A stretch of 6,071 nucleotides of DNA from Lentibacillus juripiscarius JCM 12147 (GCA_001311805.1 BBCA01000095.1:1-6071), one strand, 5' to 3'. Shown: positions 1 through 5,894, numbered from the stretch's first letter. Notes: generated by a model from the letters alone, not told the origin. Numbers and translations: made by a program.

Positions 1-395
1 TTTTCACCAAAATCAATGGATGAAAATTCCCCCTTCTGCGAGGAGTGCTGCTTCACTGAAAAACTTGCAACACGACGAGCACAAAGCAAAGCTTCACCGA
101 GTACACTTCAACCTGCGAGGAGTGCTGCTTCGTCGAAAAACTTCCAACACGACGAGCACAAAGCAAAGCTTCACCGAGTACACTTCAACCTGCGAGGAGT
201 GCTGCTTCACTGAAAAAACTTCCAACACGACGAGCACCAAGTATTCTGCCGAAGCGAATTCAAGCACTAATCTATCATTAGAACGAGAGAAAGTGCTACG
301 AAAGAGAATTTTCACTATGTCGCAGTATAGATCGACTGTGATGGAAAAACAGCAACATATGCAGAAAGAGCTTTTCTTTAAAAAAATAATGCCAC
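1..395 (-). other. Possible broken repeat-protein ORF; otherwise no gene in 1-426
   Basis: No recognised gene lies in this 440-bp stretch. On the minus strand an AGGAGG (406-411) sits 10 nt before a GTG at 395. That frame stops after five codons at a run of seven T (minus strand; forward 380-386). Adding one base to the run joins it to a frame open down to position 94, about 100 codons, crossing the tandem repeat. If the A-runs of repeat copies 1 and 2 (five A) also had six, as in copy 3, the period would be 78 bp, a 26-residue repeat, and the frame would stay open to the window edge. The repeat would alternate EVFSVKQHSSQV with EVYSVKLCFVLVVL. Nearby genes show the same kind of homopolymer loss, which is the only reason to take this seriously. 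A non-coding repeat with accidental open frames is at least as likely. No function is proposed. Confidence 0.2.
37..268. repeat. 77-bp tandem repeat, about 2.6-3 copies
   Basis: Two full copies lie at 37-113 and 114-190. Each starts with TGCGAGGAGTGCTGCTTC and they differ at about 4 of 77 bases. A third copy starts at 191, matches closely to about 237 with one extra A in its A-run, then degrades to about 268. The unit looks composite: related pieces of the type CTTCAACnnGCGAG and CTTCACCGAGTAC recur inside it. The period of 77 is not a multiple of three, so a reading frame rotates from copy to copy unless A-runs are under-called (see the next entry). There are no unique spacers, so this is not a CRISPR array. 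It may be a dispersed intergenic repeat of the genome; copies elsewhere cannot be seen from here. Confidence 0.9.
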
Positions 396-426
396 CTTTT
401 GTTTACCTCCTGCGATTGTAAGAGTA

Positions 427-454
427 AAAGGGAAGTAAAAAGTTACTTCCCTTT
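427..454 (-). terminator. Rho-independent terminator of the crotonase gene
   Basis: A perfect 12-bp inverted repeat, AAAGGGAAGTAA (427-438) and TTACTTCCCTTT (443-454), is separated by a 4-nt loop. It overlaps the stop codon (443-445) and last codons of the minus-strand gene. The U-tract is short (UUUACUC), so termination strength is uncertain. Confidence 0.7.
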
Positions 455-1215
455 AAACACAGGTTTGCGTTTGTCGATGAATGCCTGCACGCCTTCCTGG
501 TGATCGTCCGTGTTCCGGAGTGTCCATTGTGCTTGCCGCTCTTTATCCAGATAACTATTCAATGTGTCCAGATTGCTTTGATGATAAATGGCTTTTGTCT
601 GTAGCATGGATTGAATCGGTGAAACCAGAACCTTTTCCGCTATACGACCAGCTTCTTCCATCACATCCTGTTCAGCCAGGACATCAATAAGCCCCATCGC
701 TTGGGCTTCCGGACCTTGAACCAGTTCCTTGCTCCAGATAAATTGTTTTGCCCGCTGTGTGCCCATGCGCTCGCGCAGCCAAAAATGGCCGCCCCCATCA
801 GGCGCCAGCCCTATGCCGATAAACATCATGCCCATTTTCGACTCCTGCCCGGATACGACATAATCGGCTGTTAGTGCCAGACTGAGTCCTAACCCGGCGG
901 CTGAACCATGAATCGCGGAAATAACGATCTTCGGCATCAAGTACAATTTCCGGATAATGGTTCCAATGGTTTCCATCACTTCGTCGTAATAAGCTTTGTC
1001 AGAAAACTCCTGCAGCATGGCCATGTCCCCGCCGGCACTGAATGCTTTCCCTTGTCCGGTAAGGATAACGACCTGATCATCATTCTTTTCTGCCTGCCCG
1101 ACAACATCGAGCAGATCCACCAGCATTTCTCTGTTCAATGCATTGTATTTATCCGGTCGATTCAAGCGGATATACGAAATACCTTTTTTCGTTCATATAG
1201 CACAGTGCTCATCAT
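443..1215 (-). CDS. yhaR: Enoyl-CoA hydratase/isomerase family protein, one N-terminal frameshift
   Basis: Crotonase-superfamily protein acting on acyl-CoA thioesters in the cytoplasm. The oxyanion-hole segments are clear: AFSAGGD (residues about 58-64 of the restored protein) and HGSAAGLG (103-110). The C-terminus has the usual FIDKRKPVFKGK ending. The two glutamates of classical hydratases appear absent: the aligned residues are Ser (about 112) and Phe (about 132). An Asp in GLAPDGGG (about 140) matches the catalytic Asp position of PaaG-type isomerases, so an isomerase-like or other reaction is more likely than hydration (inference). Start: AAGGGAG (1223-1229) lies 7 nt before the ATG at 1215; ATGs at 1218 and 1212 are alternatives. 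Codons 1-11 are in a different frame from the rest. One A is missing from a run of six (forward 1184-1189, minus GAACGAAAAAAGGT); adding it gives 257 aa, normal for the family. The uninterrupted part runs 443-1165. The symbol is by resemblance and locus to B. subtilis yhaR and is tentative. Confidence 0.85.
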
Positions 1216-1243
1216 CATCCATCTCCCTTGCAAACGTTGTCAT

Positions 1244-1273
1244 ATAATATAAGTTCGCCACCGGCACGCATAA
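1244..1273 (-). promoter_or_regulatory. Weak candidate promoter of the crotonase gene
   Basis: On the minus strand an AT-rich TATATTATATG provides a -10 (TATTAT, forward 1244-1249), with a poor -35 TTATGC (1268-1273) 18 nt upstream. A separate promoter is expected because a terminator closes yheA at 1290. The exact boxes are uncertain. Confidence 0.35.
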
Positions 1274-1289
1274 TCCTGCTCTGAGAGAC

Positions 1290-1321
1290 AAAAAGCCCGC
1301 AGCTTCTTTTTACTACGGACT
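1290..1321 (-). terminator. Rho-independent terminator of yheA
   Basis: The minus-strand RNA forms a 9-bp stem AGUCCGUAG/CUGCGGGCU with two G-U pairs and a 10-nt loop, followed directly by five U (forward 1290-1294). It lies 8 nt past the yheA stop and separates yheA from the crotonase gene. Confidence 0.85.
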
Positions 1322-1329
1322 GTTCTTAC

Positions 1330-1692
1330 TTATTCGCTTGTTTTTTCTTCCGGATTGCCATACAATTCTTCCAGCGGCTTCGTGATAATCCGGCTGACAT
1401 CATTGATGACGACATTCAGACGCTGCTCTTCTTCCATCAATTTGGAAATATCCTCATGCTGCTGGACCAGCTCAACTACTTTGCGCGCTTGTTCTACTTC
1501 CTCTTCGGAAATCTCCTGGCCTTGCATCTGTTTTTCCTGCAATTCCATTTGTGTATTCCTGAAGTTATCGAACATTTGCTTCGCATTTGGATCAGCCATA
1601 ACAGCGTCATAAGCTTCCTTTAGGTTCTTAAATTCATCGCTGTTGCGAATTGCCGTTTCCAAATCATATGCACTATCATAAATATTAGACAC
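1330..1692 (-). CDS. yheA: YheA, YlbF/YmcA-family (UPF0342) protein
   Basis: A 120-residue, highly charged, all-helical protein without signal peptide or membrane segment, so cytoplasmic. It closely resembles what I recall of B. subtilis YheA: YDxAYDLExAIR near the N-terminus (5-16), FDNFRxxQxxLQEKQM in the middle (41-56), VQQHEDISKLMEEEQR (76-91), and the ending KPLEELYG (105-112). The family shares its fold with YlbF and YmcA, which form the Y-complex modulating RNase Y. A role for YheA itself is not established, and none is claimed here. Start: GTG at 1692 is chosen because AAGGAGG (forward 1700-1706) lies 7 nt upstream. The frame is intact, unlike its neighbours on both sides. It has its own promoter and terminator, so it is probably monocistronic. 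It is divergent from the yxkF-like gene, with 153 bp between the start codons. Confidence 0.93.
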   Translation of the reverse strand: MSNIYDSAYDLETAIRNSDEFKNLKEAYDAVMADPNAKQMFDNFRNTQMELQEKQMQGQEISEEEVEQARKVVELVQQHEDISKLMEEEQRLNVVINDVSRIITKPLEELYGNPEEKTSE

Positions 1693-1723
1693 GATAGATC
1701 CTCCTTCATTTTCAGCTAAACTA

Positions 1724-1753
1724 ACTATAACAAACGTTACAGCGCATGTATAC
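1724..1753 (-). promoter_or_regulatory. yheA promoter, extended -10
   Basis: The minus strand reads TTGTTATAGTT: -10 TATAGT (forward 1724-1729) preceded by TGT, an extended -10 (1730-1732). The -35 region 18 nt upstream (GTATAC, 1748-1753) is poor, as is common with extended -10 promoters. The predicted leader is about 25 nt and carries the AAGGAGG site. A TTGACA occurs further upstream, but no -10 lies at a proper distance from it. Confidence 0.55.
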
Positions 1754-1787
1754 CATCAGGAAACAAGCTAATTCGTGTCAAATTTCA

Positions 1788-1816
1788 TTTTTGTTCAATA
1801 CAAATACTGCTATAAT
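1788..1816 (+). promoter_or_regulatory. Promoter of the yxkF-like regulator, extended -10
   Basis: ACTGCTATAAT contains a consensus -10 TATAAT (1811-1816) with an upstream TGC (1808-1810), a perfect extended -10. The -35 region (1788-1793, TTTTTG) is weak. Transcription would start near 1823. An ATG at 1828 is therefore too close to the RNA 5' end and has no ribosome site, which supports the start at 1846. Confidence 0.7.
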
Positions 1817-1845
1817 GAAAAAAGACAATGGAAAAGAGGATTTTC

Positions 1846-2715
1846 ATGGCTGAATCATTGCGCAAAATTTTTTCTTCATTCATTTATTTTCAGGACATAC
1901 CTGCCAATGAAACAGAACATTATGACTGGTTCAGAACGGCAGAACACGAATTGATTGGCATCGCAAAAAGCGAGCTGACGGCCAGGGATCATCAGCTTCT
2001 CAGTGCTTTTTGCAGCCACACAATGCCTATTTACCAAAAATGACACGGCAGGAGGAGGAGTGGCAGGCATGTATTCAGTCGGATAACCCCGGCCGAAGTA
2101 CCTCCATCACATCCTATCGCTTCATCTTCTTTTCATTCCCGCCGCAGCAAATGGAACCCGTAGCATTCAAAGAGGCAATAAATGAATTTTTTGCCAGAGA
2201 CGTTCCTGTTCTGTGGGAAAACGAGCATGAAGGTGTCATTATTGAAGAAAACCCGGAAGAATGTATTTCATTTGAAACGATTATTGATATATTCATGCAT
2301 GACCTGTCTGTAAAAATCCGATTTTGTCGGCCCCTTTCTGTATGCGTTAACACAAGCGAAAAAAGCTTATCACACACTAACCCAGCAGGCGACCATTTTA
2401 GAAAACACCGATAAACGGGTCATGTCCTATATGGATGCCATGCCTTATATCCTTATTAGCGAGGCTGATCCTGAAACAACGACAAATCTGATCAATACGG
2501 TACTGGGAGATACCTATGATAATGATGAACTTCTGAAAACGATCGAAACATTTCTTGCCTGCAGCCTCAATGTATCCATCACCGCCAAAGAATTGTATCT
2601 ACACCGCAACAGCCTGCAATACCGTCTGGACAAATTCACGGAACAAACCGGAATCGATATACGGGAGTTCCGGCAGGCCGTTACTGTTTACCTTGCTCTT
2701 ATCGCCCGTAAATAA
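1846..2715 (+). pseudogene. yxkF: PucR-type helix-turn-helix regulator, two frameshifts (yxkF-like)
   Basis: Restored length is 290 aa. The C-terminal about 50 residues are a PucR-family HTH_30 domain (about 244-271: SITAKELYLHRNSLQYRLDK), typical of transcription regulators whose N-terminal part senses a ligand. The N-terminal two thirds match no domain I recognise; a conserved-looking VGPF lies near 162-165. Start: ATG 1846 (MAESLRKIF) has AAGAGGA 5 nt upstream; ATG 1828 has none. Break 1 is in a T5 run at 2007-2011; one more T restores SAFLQPHNAYLPK. Break 2 is in a T4 run at 2322-2325, and the frame resumes at GTC 2326. Either two T are missing (KIRFFVGPF) or one is extra (KIRFVGPF); I favour the first. 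Everything between breaks reads as good protein, so sequence error is more likely than decay. It lies 108 bp upstream of msmX in the same direction. As I recall, B. subtilis pairs yxkF with msmX the same way, suggesting control of sugar uptake (inference). Confidence 0.8.
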
Positions 2716-2720
2716 CATTC

Positions 2721-2749
2721 TGCACAAACGGAGGTGCTCTCTTTGTGCA
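2721..2749 (+). terminator. Hairpin between the regulator and msmX, weak terminator or attenuator
   Basis: TGCACAAA (2721-2728) pairs perfectly with TTTGTGCA (2742-2749). Inside, one C-C mismatch is followed by a G-U pair and GAG/CTC around a GTG loop. It starts 6 nt after the regulator's stop codon. The following bases (CATTTGCCATTT) are only moderately T-rich, so it may terminate poorly and let some transcription into msmX. Confidence 0.45.
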
Positions 2750-2758
2750 CATTTGCCA

Positions 2759-2788
2759 TTTACGGAAGTGATTGCACTCCGCTAAAAT
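2759..2788 (+). promoter_or_regulatory. Candidate msmX promoter with a dyad in its spacer
   Basis: -35 TTTACG (2759-2764), 18-nt spacer, -10 TAAAAT (2783-2788). The spacer is mostly occupied by an imperfect dyad at 2763-2781: CGGA-(A)-GTG, loop ATTG, CAC-TCCG. A symmetric sequence between -35 and -10 is a usual place for a repressor operator. Which protein would bind is unknown; the adjacent regulator is one possibility. Confidence 0.45.
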
Positions 2789-2793
2789 AATGA

Positions 2794-2807
2794 GTAAATC
2801 GCTTACA
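2794..2807 (+). promoter_or_regulatory. Degenerate cre-like (CcpA) site at the msmX start of transcription
   Basis: GTAAATCGCTTACA fits the catabolite-responsive element consensus TGWNANCGNTNWCA at 12 of 14 positions. The right half CGCTTACA is ideal; the two mismatches are the leading T and G. It sits at or just after the predicted transcription start, where CcpA binding would block initiation. Catabolite control would be sensible for a sugar-importer ATPase, but this is a pattern match only. Confidence 0.3.
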
Positions 2808-2823
2808 TAAGGGGAGTGTTCTA

Positions 2824-3919
2824 ATGGCTGAGCTTCAAATGGAAAAAATCCAGAAAACATATGACAAAAATGTACTTGCAGTGGACGATTTTAATCTGCA
2901 TATCAACGATAAAGAATTCATCGTATTTGTTGGACCATCCGGCTGCGGAAAATCAACAACATTACGGATGATTGCAGGACTGGAGGAGATTACAGGCGGT
3001 GATTTATACATCGACGAAACCGGATGAATGACGTCGCCCCGAAAGACCGTGATATTGCCATGGTATTCCAGAATTACGCCCTGTATCCGCATATGAACGT
3101 ATATGATAACATGGCTTTCGGGTTAAAACTCCGCAAATTTAAAAAAGATGAGATTAACAAGCGTGTCCAGAATGCCGCTAAAATCCTTGGCCTGGAAGAT
3201 TATTTAGACCGCAAACCAAAAGCATTATCCGGTGGTCAGCGGCAGCGTGTGGCTCTGGGACGGGCCATTGTCCGCGATGCCAAAGTGTTTTGATGGATGA
3301 ACCATTATCCAACCTTGATGCCAAACTGCGCGTTCAAATGCGTGCTGAAATCCAAAAACTGCATCAGCGTCTGCAGACAACCACTATTTATGTGACACAC
3401 GACCAGACCGAAGCAATGACCATGGCTACCCGTCTTGTCGTCATGAAAGATGGCATCATCCAGCAGGTAGGGGCGCCAAAGGAAGTGTATGACTATCCTG
3501 AAAACATGTTCGTCGGCGGATTTATTGGTTCTCCATCCATGAACTTCATACACGGCACTCTGAACGATGGAAAGTTCACTAGCGGTGACGTGAGCCTAAG
3601 CATACCGGAAGGGAAAATGAAAACATTGCGGGAACAAGGATATACGGACAAACCGATTGTCCTTGGCATCCGTCCGGAAGATATTCATGATGAACCAGCA
3701 TTCATCAACTCTACACCTGGAACGGCCTTTTCAGCGGCAATTGATGTTTCGGAGCTGATGGGGGCAGAATCCTATTTGTATTCCAAACTGGACAATCAGG
3801 AGTTCATCGCACGGGTTGACTCTCGCTCTGATATTAGCGGCGGCGACACCATTGATCTGGCATTTGATATGAACAAAGCCCTATTCTTTGATGCAGAAAC
3901 CGAAAGCCGGATCCGTTAA
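2824..3919 (+). pseudogene. msmX: MsmX/UgpC sugar ABC-transporter ATPase, two frameshifts
   Basis: The cytoplasmic ATPase subunit that powers carbohydrate (CUT1) importers. In B. subtilis MsmX is shared by several di- and oligosaccharide permeases encoded elsewhere, and no permease or binding protein occurs here, which fits. The restored protein is 365 aa, the B. subtilis length. In order: Walker A GPSGCGKST (37-45), Q-loop [11 protein letters not shown] (Q83), signature LSGGQ (135-139), Walker B with D159-E160 in [16 protein letters not shown]-loop VTHDQTEAM (H193), the family junction FVGGFIGSPSMNF, and a C-terminal MalK-type regulatory (TOBE) domain with GIRPED (282-287). Start ATG 2824 has AAGGGGAG 7 nt upstream. 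Break 1 is at ACCGG (3019-3023); one missing C (or G) gives [14 protein letters not shown]. Break 2 is in a T4 run at 3288-3291; one T gives KVFLMDEP. All motifs survive, so an assembly error is more likely than a dead gene. If the breaks are real, the product would stop after the Walker A region. Confidence 0.9.
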
Positions 3920-3979
3920 GAAAAAACAGAAAAGTACTGCATATATATGTCATTTATGTAAAAAAATACCATTGTCACC

Positions 3980-4018
3980 GTATATAAAATAAGAGGGAAG
4001 CCTTGAAGACTTCCCTCT
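3980..4018 (-). terminator. Rho-independent terminator of the SASP gene, shared convergent region
   Basis: AGAGGGAAG (3992-4000) pairs with CTTCCCTCT (4010-4018), a 9-bp stem with a 9-nt loop. On the minus strand the stem is followed by UAUUUUAUAUA, so it serves the SASP gene. On the plus strand the next bases are GTCATGG, so it would be at best a weak terminator for msmX. No better msmX terminator is visible between 3920 and 3991. Confidence 0.7.
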
Positions 4019-4021
4019 GTC

Positions 4022-4057
4022 ATGGTCAGGGGAGGAGCTGCTCCCCTGAGAGGCCAT
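4022..4057 (-). other. Strong GC-rich hairpin just after the SASP stop
   Basis: TCAGGGGAG (4026-4034) and CTCCCCTGA (4041-4049) form a perfect 9-bp stem with a 6-nt loop. Outer ATGG (4022-4025) and CCAT (4054-4057) extend it across a 4-nt bulge. There is no U-tract on either strand. It begins 7 nt after the stop codon, between the gene and its terminator, and may stabilise the 3' end of the spore mRNA (inference). Confidence 0.55.
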
Positions 4058-4063
4058 CCGTTA

Positions 4064-4270
4064 TTATTGTTGTCCACTGAATTGAGACTGTGCAGTCTGA
4101 ACCAAACGCTTGGTAATTTCACCACCGACAGATCCGTTCGCACGGGAAGTTGTGTCGGCACCAAGGTTTACACCAAATTCCTGTGCAATTTCCGTTTTCA
4201 TTTGGTTAAGAGCTTGTTCTGCTCCAGGAACTACTAATTGGTTTGAGTTTTGGCTGTTGTTATTTGCCAT
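4064..4270 (-). CDS. Alpha/beta-type small acid-soluble spore protein (SASP)
   Basis: A 68-residue DNA-binding protein that coats the chromosome in the developing forespore, protects it from UV and chemical damage, and is degraded at germination to supply amino acids. Family hallmarks are all present: Asn/Gln-rich N-terminus ([20 protein letters not shown]), the germination-protease (GPR) site TEIAQEFGV with expected cleavage between E27 and I28, [15 protein letters not shown] (37-50), and the closing helix [14 protein letters not shown] (50-63). Start: ATG 4270 is preceded by AGGAGGTGAT (forward 4274-4283), an unusually complete match to the 16S rRNA 3' end, fitting very high expression. An upstream in-frame start (4321) would add 17 residues foreign to the family and is rejected. 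Expression is expected in the forespore under sigma-G from family knowledge. Which of sspA/B/C/D it corresponds to cannot be told. In B. subtilis sspB lies near yheA, as I recall, so sspB is possible by location. Confidence 0.96.
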   Translation of the reverse strand: MANNNSQNSNQLVVPGAEQALNQMKTEIAQEFGVNLGADTTSRANGSVGGEITKRLVQTAQSQFSGQQ

Positions 4271-4291
4271 GTTATCACCTCCTGTACGCAT

Positions 4292-4320
4292 TATTGTGAG
4301 CAGAAACGGAAATCTTATCA
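4292..4320 (-). promoter_or_regulatory. Weak candidate sigma-G promoter of the SASP gene
   Basis: On the minus strand CACAATA (forward 4292-4298) matches the sigma-G -10 CATWMTA at 6 of 7. TGATAA (4315-4320), 16 nt upstream, matches the -35 TGMATR at 4 of 6. The implied transcription start is only a few bases before the ribosome site, which is tight, so the assignment is weak. Confidence 0.25.
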
Positions 4321-4350
4321 CAGATTATCGCTGGTAATTGTTTCATGAAC

Positions 4351-4377
4351 GGGAAAAGCCATTAATAAATAATGGCT
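4351..4377 (-). terminator. Second terminator downstream of fumC
   Basis: AGCCATTA (4357-4364) and TAATGGCT (4370-4377) form a perfect 8-bp stem with a 5-nt loop. On the minus strand it is followed by UUUUCCC. It lies just past the main fumC terminator and upstream of the SASP promoter region, so it likely blocks residual read-through. Confidence 0.6.
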
Positions 4378-4383
4378 GCGTTA

Positions 4384-4428
4384 ACGTAAACAAGCTCACC
4401 GCCCCTTTTGAAGGCGGTGAGCTTGTTT
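4384..4428 (-). terminator. Main Rho-independent terminator of fumC
   Basis: AAACAAGCTCACCGCC (4388-4403) and GGCGGTGAGCTTGTTT (4413-4428) form a perfect 16-bp stem with a 9-nt loop, 5 nt after the fumC stop codon. The minus-strand 3' side ends in GUUUACGUUAA, a short U-tract partly inside the stem. Confidence 0.88.
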
Positions 4429-4433
4429 CACAG

Positions 4434-5819
4434 TTATTTTGGATACGTCATTTCTTTCGGGTTAACATATTCGTCAAATTGTTCTTCGGTCAGAAGCTCC
4501 AGACGTACGGCTGCTTCTTTTAATGTCGAATCATCAGCAAACGCCTGTTTGGCAATTTTGGCTGCATTCTCGTACCCGATATGAGGATTTAAAGCGGTGA
4601 CAAGCATGAGCGAATCACGCAAGTACTTCTCAATCTGCTCATGATTCGGCTCAATGCCTTGTACACAACGTTCATCAAATGACAAAATGCTGTCCGCAAG
4701 CAGTTGAGAGGACTGCAGGAAATTATAGGCTATAACAGGCTTGAATACGTTCAGTTCAAAGTTGCCCTGGCTTGCCGCAAATCCAATTGTTGCATCATTC
4801 CCCATTACCTGAGCAGCAACCATCGTCAGTGCTTCACTCTGTGTCGGATTCACTTTTCCAGGCATAATGGAACTTCCAGGTTCATTGGCCGGAATGGATA
4901 TTTCACCGATTCCACAGCGTGGACCGCTTGCCAGCCAGCGAACATCATTGGCTATTTTCATTAGATCAGCAGCCAGCCCTTTGAGTGCCCCATGTGCAAA
5001 CACTGCTTCATCATGACTTGTCAGCGAATGAAACTTGTTTGGAGCAGAAATGAACGGCTTGCCAGTCACTTCACTTATGGCTTTTGTGACCGTTTCAGAG
5101 AAATTCGGATGGGCATTAAGGCCCGTTCCGACAGCAGTGCCGCCAATGGCCAGCTGTTTAACATGATGCAGACTCTCGCTGATCATTTGCTCGGACTTTT
5201 CAAGCATACGGTGCCAGCCGCTAATCTCCTGCCCTAAAGTTAATGGTGTTGCATCCTGCAAATGGGTGCGGCCAATTTTAACAATATCCTGAAATGCATT
5301 CATTTTTTCATGCAGTGTATTTTTCATCGTCTGCAAAGCGGGAAGAACGACATCTTCCAGTTTCAAAGCAAATGCGATGTGCATTGCCGTCGGGTAGGTA
5401 TCATTGGAACTTTGCGACTTGTTGACATCATCATTCGGATGCAGCTTCAAATCACTGCCCTGATCTTTTAGCCAGATGTTTCCTGCATAAGCAATTACTT
5501 CATTGACATTCATATTGGACTGTGTGCCGCTTCCCGTTTGCCATACAACCAATGGAAAATGCTCATCAAGCTCACCGTTGATGATTTCATCAGCCGCATG
5601 GGCTATTGCTTCTGCTTTTTGCTTTTCCAGAAGCCCAAGCTCACTATTTGCTTTAGCGGCACTTTTTTTCAATATAGCAAATGCTTTAATCACTTCTTCC
5701 GGCATCGTTTCATCGCCGATCGGGAAGTTCTGCTTGCTTCGCTGGGTTTGTGCGCCCCAATACTTATCAGCGGGTACGTTAATCTCCCCAAGTGTGTCTT
5801 TTTCAACCCGATATTCCAT
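4434..5819 (-). CDS. fumC: Fumarate hydratase class II (fumarase C)
   Basis: Catalyses fumarate + H2O to (S)-malate in the TCA cycle; an iron-independent, cytoplasmic homotetramer of the aspartase/fumarase superfamily (B. subtilis name citG). The protein is 461 aa, full family length. Motifs in order: [10 protein letters not shown] (19-28), [10 protein letters not shown] (95-104), [11 protein letters not shown] (137-147), [10 protein letters not shown] with active-site His186 (E. coli His188), and the superfamily signature [11 protein letters not shown] (315-325) containing the catalytic loop serine (S316; E. coli S318). The fumarase-type GTGLNAH lies at about 231-237. Start: ATG 5819 ([12 protein letters not shown]) is used because AAGGAGG (forward 5828-5834) lies 8 nt upstream. 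An ATG at 5843 would add 8 residues and place the ribosome site inside the coding region. The frame is intact, including a 7-base T run near 5663-5669. It is monocistronic, with its own promoter and two terminators. Confidence 0.97.
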   Translation of the reverse strand: MEYRVEKDTLGEINVPADKYWGAQTQRSKQNFPIGDETMPEEVIKAFAILKKSAAKANSELGLLEKQKAEAIAHAADEIINGELDEHFPLVVWQTGSGTQSNMNVNEVIAYAGNIWLKDQGSDLKLHPNDDVNKSQSSNDTYPTAMHIAFALKLEDVVLPALQTMKNTLHEKMNAFQDIVKIGRTHLQDATPLTLGQEISGWHRMLEKSEQMISESLHHVKQLAIGGTAVGTGLNAHPNFSETVTKAISEVTGKPFISAPNKFHSLTSHDEAVFAHGALKGLAADLMKIANDVRWLASGPRCGIGEISIPANEPGSSIMPGKVNPTQSEALTMVAAQVMGNDATIGFAASQGNFELNVFKPVIAYNFLQSSQLLADSILSFDERCVQGIEPNHEQIEKYLRDSLMLVTALNPHIGYENAAKIAKQAFADDSTLKEAAVRLELLTEEQFDEYVNPKEMTYPK

Positions 5820-5856
5820 CTGAATTGCCTCCTTATGTATCATATAGCCCTATTTT

Positions 5857-5886
5857 ATTGTAACAAAGTAAGGTATTGGGTGTTAG
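5857..5886 (-). promoter_or_regulatory. fumC promoter, sigma-A type
   Basis: The minus strand reads CTAACA (-35, forward 5881-5886), an 18-nt spacer, then TGTTACAAT, which is -10 TACAAT (5857-5862) with an extended TG. Transcription would start near 5850, giving a leader of about 30 nt that holds AAGGAGG. Confidence 0.65.
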
Positions 5887-5894
5887 CGGAAACG

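Noticed and set aside
37..268. CRISPR array
   Set aside because: The copies are contiguous 77-bp units without unique spacers and no cas genes are nearby.
20..421. Plus-strand open frame of 133 codons across the left repeat
   Set aside because: No ribosome site before its ATG, it reads the 77-bp repeat in successive different frames, and no family resemblance is seen; it is open mainly because the repeat lacks stops.
1754..1783. TTGACA on the minus strand as the yheA -35 box
   Set aside because: No -10 lies 16-18 nt downstream (TGATGG there); the nearest TATACA is 23 nt away, so the extended -10 at 1724-1732 is preferred.
2010..2414. Separate gene in the middle of the regulator region
   Set aside because: Its first residues continue the upstream protein after one added T, and its last about 29 codons are out-of-frame reading of the same regulator; there is no ribosome site at 2010.
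2824..3293. Two separate small ATPase genes (2824-3027 and 3024-3293)
   Set aside because: They are consecutive pieces of one MsmX protein; Walker A is in the first, the signature motif in the second and Walker B in the third.
4271..4321. 17-residue N-terminal extension of the SASP
   Set aside because: It would translate through the near-perfect ribosome site, and the family starts at the MANNN position.
4434..5843. Plus-strand open frames opposite fumC
   Set aside because: They are antisense shadows of a well-supported gene, without ribosome sites or recognisable domains.
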